This document shows positions 61,727-64,000 of a stretch of 64,000 bases of DNA, piece after piece (within the stretch, counting starts at the first letter, position 1; each line of letters begins with the position of its first letter). The notes under the pieces were generated by a model. The model did no database searches and had not been told where the DNA came from. It was given only the letters and a program-made list of their open reading frames with translations. Both the position numbers and the translations under genes were made by a program. The DNA is from Argyresthia goedartella (taxonomy: Eukaryota; Arthropoda; Insecta; Lepidoptera; Argyresthiidae): positions 33,140,001-33,204,000 of the forward strand of contig OX463824.1 in the NCBI GenBank assembly GCA_949825045.1. Direction: 5' to 3'.

Positions 61727-63319
61727 AGTAACTAACGTTATAGGTAACTAGTGGATTCAACAGTTTTGAAATAATATGAATAAACCCTTCGAGTTAACCA
61801 AACGATTCCATGAATAGTAAATTTAAAGATACAACCAGCCAACCATTAATTTAATGTCAGACGGAATTCAACCCTCACGCATTTTTATTGGAATATTTCT
61901 CCACTTGGAAAGATTCTAATACCAACGACTGCGAGCATCCCATTTAGATGATTTGGCCAAAAAAGCGGTGACCGTCCATGGGCAGGACTGCAGACGTTGT
62001 GATAGTAATAACCCAAAGTTCTTTTTAGAGTGGTTTTGGTTAAACAGTATCGTCATGAGGTTCCCCAGCCAGTGATGAATATAAGTGACATAAAAATATT
62101 GATAATTATCGAGTCCGTGCTTATTAGAATAAATTCCAAGTAAATAACCATTTTTAAAAGGCATTTCGATTACATGTGTTTATAAAGTAGGGTTTGTGCT
62201 AGAGCTCACGTCCAGAAGGGACACGGGCCCTAAGGTCGGTCCCTTTAACCCCGCCTGACGCCAGTGGAGGTCAACCGAGTTCTACGGACCCAAGACAGGC
62301 GAAGTTAGATTTAGCTAAGCAAAATAAGCTTAAATCTTATAAAATAATGCTTACAACCACTCAAAATTGTAAACACAATTTATAAGTAAACATAGAGTTA
62401 ACTATGTGTTCATTAGTACGCTTTTGGCGTTATCTTTCACCTGTTTTGGGCCATCCTCCTCCCACTCATTCCCATACACAATCTACGTGACTGCATTATT
62501 TTAAGACAGCTGAAGACCTGGAATTAGCCAACTGAATACACCAGCACCTAGAAACCGCCTGAATCTACTCAAATCCCTCTCGAGTTAGTTTACCTGCCAA
62601 TCAACTACATATTGACTATTTGGGTTATATTTTTTTATATGATTTGATATTGTGATATCTCCCATCCATCAGTCCAACATGTTTGTTGATCGGTTACGGG
62701 ATATTTTTATTTGCACCTACCCGTCTCTTAAGTTTTATTCCGTAACCATGTTGATGTTCCTCCAGATATTTTATATACAAATTAGTCAAGAATATAAAGA
62801 TCAAAACAGCCACAATCAAAAAAAATATTAGTTTGTTAGATAGTTTTATAAGTATTTAGGTATTACAAGAGTGAGAAGGAAATAACGTAATTATTTGTAA
62901 TCATACGAATTTCAGATACTTGTTTGTTACATAAACCTAAATAATCGTGTTTGTCTCCCTAACTACATAACCTCGACAACCTAGGTTTAGCCGCAACTAA
63001 ACTCCTGTCTAGCCTAGTCTAAAATCCTAGTGTTATACCACGTCCATCATCGACACCACTCGAAAATGGTTGAGTTTGATTTGAATGTGTTTGTATGTTT
63101 AATGACTGTGTGTGTGGGAATTTCAAAACTCGCTACACAAAAGGAATGAGGAGAGGATTAGCCCGCGAATATCCTAAGAGCCAATCCAGGAACCCTATGG
63201 TGAAGGAAAAAGGAAATTAGGGTCGCTCCAAGCCCAGACTCAGACTATCTAACGACCCAAGGATAGTTTTGGAATTTGGGGTAGGTTGATTTAAAGAATA
63301 GGAACCGAGGTATATCTCG
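61727..63319. other. Stretch without a recognisable gene
   Basis: An 82-codon minus frame (62164-61916) has the text GLLLSQRLQSCPWTVTAFLA, which may be a worn LINE C-terminus but cannot be assigned. The rest shows no conserved motif, repeat pair or terminal repeat. Confidence 0.4.
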
Positions 63320-64000
63320 GCGCTTCAGACACTCACGAAAATCCACTGCAACACGCAATCACAACTCTCCCAGTTCAAGATGCGTAAAACGGCGAATCGA
63401 ACTGTATAGAATTCCCGAAAGGCGTGTGTCACAGTAGTTTGACGCGGAGACTGCATGGCTCCCCCTCTAAGTCTTAACTCACACTTCACTCGACGACCAG
63501 CAACAAAAAGCCCCCTCTCATCTCGACCCATCCCTTTTATATTTTCTCTTCCCACCAAAACGTCCTACCCCAGACATGCTCGCCAAACCACCATCTCAAA
63601 CTCCGTGAGTCATTCTCATTGGTTCGTTTCGTTTCCTTTCGAAAATCAGTGCTCTGATTGGTTACTGGTCTACACCGTATACACTCTTTATATTTTAGAT
63701 CACACAGTTCAACTAGAAATAGACTCTATAACATCATAAAATAATCTAAATAAAATAATACTCATTTTTTTTTCTATATAAAACATCTTATTGCAGTTAT
63801 AGTGAATAAAGTTCTTATTTGAGTTAAACCATCTGGAATTTAAAGGCGATCGACCGCCATCTGTACCTCCATCATTGACCCACCAAACTATATCGTAACT
63901 AAACACCCTTACGTGTGAGTTTCGATTGAATGAGCCATGGCAAATGCGACACTTCAAAACAACATCACAAATGTGTAAAATGGTCATAATTTGACATCCA
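63320..64000. other. Possible promoter or LTR-like region; no gene called
   Basis: On the minus strand a TATAAAAGGG box lies at 63532-63541, followed by GC-richer sequence downstream (63530-63330). On the plus strand AATAAAGTTCTTATT at about 63804 is polyadenylation-like. Either could belong to a solo LTR, but the ends were not found. Confidence 0.3.

Noticed and set aside
61916..62164. A LIN-like coding fragment on the minus strand
   Set aside because: The resemblance to LINE C-termini is too weak and no other part of such an element is nearby.

Overview
The window reads as insect, most likely lepidopteran, chromosomal DNA that has been almost completely filled by transposable elements. The basis is the mix of element families (BEL/Pao, Ty3/gypsy, copia, CR1/Jockey- and R1-like LINEs, tRNA-headed SINEs, mariner, pogo-like, PIF/Harbinger and MULE DNA transposons), the AT-rich background and the many short GTAGGTA-type runs. 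Species assignment is inference. There is no bacterial or organellar signature, no operon, no CRISPR array and no genuine tRNA or rRNA gene.

Layout. 1-413: edge of a PIF/Harbinger transposase (minus). 491-740: tandemly duplicated LINE 3' end. 2207-6330: two copies of one CR1/Jockey-like LINE lying tail to tail. 6541-11710: a decayed copia element with a 5-bp target duplication, its 3' LTR holding a mariner-type MITE; it sits in a decayed BEL/Pao gag-pol (11711-13270, minus). 13886-14546: a terminal-inverted-repeat element. 14886-15039: one well-conserved exon of the lysosomal enzyme aspartylglucosaminidase, the only clear cellular-gene sequence seen. 15154-18620: LINE fragments.

18686-43785 is a nested stack. 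A MULE-type transposase pseudogene (plus) is split at ATTAA by a BEL/Pao element (BEL-1, 19371-43318, minus). BEL-1's leader is split at GTAC by a gypsy element (Gypsy-1, 25902-42668, minus). Gypsy-1 is split twice: at ATCAA by a second BEL/Pao element (BEL-2, 26839-32482, minus) and at TTGAT by an APE-type LINE with one long ORF2 (36834-41488, plus). A LINE 3' fragment also sits in the BEL-1 3' LTR. Target duplications, primer-binding sites and a polypurine tract support this order.

43897-44190: a long-armed MITE. 45166-55529: a second gypsy element (Gypsy-2, plus, tRNA-Lys-type primer site), split in its integrase by a GC-rich BEL/Pao element (BEL-3, 48918-54921, minus) that has lost reverse transcriptase and RNase H. 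57111-57210: a 100-bp perfect palindrome. 57327-60102: an apparently intact Tc1/mariner-superfamily transposon with an intron and a DD(about 81)E transposase. 60239-61726: three tRNA-derived SINEs, one split by a pogo/Tigger-like MITE. The remainder to 64000 shows no recognisable gene.

The elements act as parasites of one another rather than as a pathway: each LTR element supplies gag, protease, reverse transcriptase and integrase for its own copying. Nearly all are broken by stops, frameshifts or internal deletions. Exceptions that look potentially functional are the LINE ORF2 (38185-41046) and the DDE transposase (57753-59885). The least explained signal is an orientation-specific octamer, TGAGCYGA, seen 18 times through the BEL-1 body.
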